Shown here: positions 62,592 through 64,000 of the stretch, piece by piece
Numbering within the stretch: position 1 is the stretch's first letter
How the letters are laid out: each line of letters opens with the position of its first letter
Source: Durusdinium trenchii
Lineage: Eukaryota > Sar > Dinophyceae > Suessiales > Symbiodiniaceae
DNA length: 64,000 nt
Reading direction: 5' to 3'
Assembly: GCA_963970005.1 (NCBI GenBank)
Contig: CAXAMN010006557.1
Coordinates: forward strand, 586,530-650,529
Notes under the pieces: model-generated
Told to the model about the DNA's origin: nothing
What the model saw: the letters and a program-made list of their open reading frames with translations, nothing else
Databases searched by the model: none
Made by a program: the position numbers and the translations under genes

Positions 62592-62627
62592 CCAGATGCA
62601 AAATGGAACCCCGGTTCCAAAGGCAGA
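62592..62627 (+). repeat. 36-bp direct repeat, copy 2
   Basis: Same sequence as 62,317-62,352 with CCC for CCT between the hairpin arms. Confidence 0.7.
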
Positions 62628-62775
62628 GCCTTACAAGCAACTCCTGCGATTGCTTGACGGAAAGGTATGGAAAGACATCATGTTCACTCATTAGCTGTGT
62701 TTTAATTGTGTTTTTGGTTTCGCGTGATCCCATCGGTTTGAGTCAGCTTTGCAAGGTTGTCTCTACAGGACCAAC

Positions 62776-63038
62776 CCCGTGCAGGGATTCAGGTGGTCGC
62801 CAAGATCGTTTGGCCCAAGGAGCTGGGGTATGAGCCGAACGGCCGGATGAGGTTGACTACGGACTTCGGATTGCTCGTCTCATTGGAGTTGAAAGAAGGC
62901 GACGTTGGCCTCCATTCAGTCCTAAAGCTGGCTCCGGACAAGCGAGTCAAAGAAGAGCAGACCCAGACATTCTCCTTCTACCTGGGGCCGGAGGAGGAGA
63001 TTGTTGGACTTTCATACCATGAGGCCGCTCGAAAGTAA
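62776..63038 (+). CDS. Orphan exon-like ORF, unknown
   Basis: No ATG at the start, but AG acceptor sites precede it (CTACAG|G, GTGCAG|G). Codes AGIQVVAKIVWPKELGYEPN, then MRLTTDFGLLVSLELKEGDV and TFSFYLGPEEEIVGLSYHEA, ending TAA at 63,038. The alternation of polar and hydrophobic residues suggests beta strands. No family recognised. It may be a terminal exon of a gene whose other exons I cannot see. Confidence 0.35.
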
Positions 63039-64000
63039 AGTGCTTGAAACTTCCTATAGGGGTTAAAATTTTTTGAACCTTCGGACAGAGCCGGCGGGCG
63101 GAAGTTCGCAAAAGGAAGTAGACACCCTCTAAGTGATGTGACATGTGATGGTGAACCGTTCCTTTTCTAAAGAAAAGTGTTTTCCTGTACTTGTTTCCTG
63201 AACAGCCTGGTTTGTGGGAACCTTCTGCGCGTGTTCTTGTAGAAACTTCTCGCTCGAGCCAGTTTTCCCTTCCCAAAAAACATTTTATATATACTTGAGA
63301 GCCGGCCAAATAAACGCTAATAGTTGTAGTCGCATATGCAAAGAAGGCAGCCTGTTTGGGTGTAGTGGACTGTGATGGAGACTCAAAGTCGAGCCTCTAC
63401 TAATGGGGTGCGTGTGCAACCGCGTCGCCGTGACGCGTGTGTATACAGTACGCCTAAGAGCCCCGTGCTTGCCAATGGAATTTGGGCCAAGATTGGTGAC
63501 TAGAAAGGTCTACACACTTAGTAGCTTCTTGCTACTAGTGGTCTTGCTCTTGCTACTAGTAGTGGTGCCCTTGTTACTAATAGCTTTTTGTTCCTAGTAT
63601 TGGCAGTAGGAGTCGGAGAGTGAAGTGAATACACTTTCCGCCGCTCAAGCCTTTTCATGCCCACGTCTTTTTGAGTGTGGTCTGCGCTGGATTTGTTGAA
63701 GAGGGGTGTAGAGATTAATGGGTAGGGATATCGTACCTCTCTTAGTAGTCCTTTGCTGGGTTCTTCTACCTCAGAGCGGATTCCCGCTATTTCCGGTCGG
63801 GGGCGCCAAGAGAGGGGAAAGGAGGATGAGGAGCAGGACGCTTCTACCTTCAAGAGTGGCAGTTGTGATGTTGAGGCACGGGAGTGTGCGCCTACAATCT
63901 ATGAGGCATGCCTTTTGAATGTGGCAGCGTGCCAGGTGGTAAAAAGGATGCAAAGACTATGAGTAGCTCTTCCTACAGTTGTGCTTTAGGAGGGACGAAC
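63039..64000 (+). other. No recognised gene
   Basis: Holds a TAGTAGCTTCTTG...ACTAG repeat at 63,519-63,545 and related CTACTAGTAG words to 63,600. Open frames at the window end (63,718-63,962) overlap in two phases and show no motif. Confidence 0.4.
63519..63600 (+). repeat. TAGTAGCTTCTTGCTACTAG-type short repeat
   Basis: One of four occurrences of the same AT-rich, partly palindromic core; the others are at 51,481-51,493 (-), 54,491-54,513 and 54,561-54,584. Confidence 0.6.

Noticed and set aside
1..64000. tRNA, rRNA, CRISPR or bacterial-type operon signals
   Set aside because: None seen. The splice signals and retroelements are eukaryotic.

Overview
The window looks like nuclear DNA of a dinoflagellate, most likely a Symbiodiniaceae-type alga. 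The grounds are: Ty1/copia retroelements with the integrase and zinc-knuckle style common in dinoflagellates; a cluster of BspA-like (LRR_5) leucine-rich-repeat genes; a very exon-rich gene whose introns usually end AG|G and use GT or GC donors; and short sequences resembling the relict trans-spliced leader (ending TTTGGCTCAAG). Nearly all recognisable coding matter is on the + strand. A 10-N gap at 47,836-47,845 shows this is a draft scaffold.

Layout. 1-1,914: broken pieces of an LRR_5 gene family, with a C-terminal piece on + and an N-terminal exon on -. 2,207-8,545: a Ty1/copia retrotransposon with primer-binding site, gag, protease, integrase, RT and RNase H in three reading frames. It is followed by an unusual extra ORF (9,556-10,997, frameshifted) and a long AT-rich 3' stretch. 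12,615-16,489: three more LRR_5 copies, all damaged by frameshifts, with a duplicated 3' flank to about 17.5 kb. 18.4-21.1 kb: a repeat-rich block holding a +,-,+,- array of foldback arms, a 42-bp tandem repeat with paired GGTACC sites, and two near-identical direct repeats about 2.4 kb apart. 21.7-24.5 kb: a dead second copia element whose RT is inverted relative to its RNase H. 24.5-30.8 kb: AT-rich, mostly non-coding, with a recurrent AATTCTATAGA motif.

30.9-57.2 kb: about 30 short + strand exons, each coding for one or two Trp-centred helical repeats of the L-x-x-W-(x)n-R kind typical of Sfi1 (centrin-binding) proteins. I interpret these as one giant Sfi1-like gene. In the middle, at about 40.3-47.8 kb, sits a tyrosine-recombinase (DIRS-like) retroelement in the same orientation.

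The DIRS-like element is the most interesting part of the window. Its ORFs are chained by ATGA stop-start overlaps. The main ORF carries RT, the first half of RNase H, a C5-cytosine-methyltransferase-like domain, the second half of RNase H, a 2A ribosome-skipping peptide and a tyrosine recombinase. An in-frame TGA cuts the recombinase just before its catalytic C-terminal part. 57-64 kb holds a possible last Sfi1-like piece, a 2.6-kb-spanning inverted repeat, small tandem repeats and unassigned open frames.
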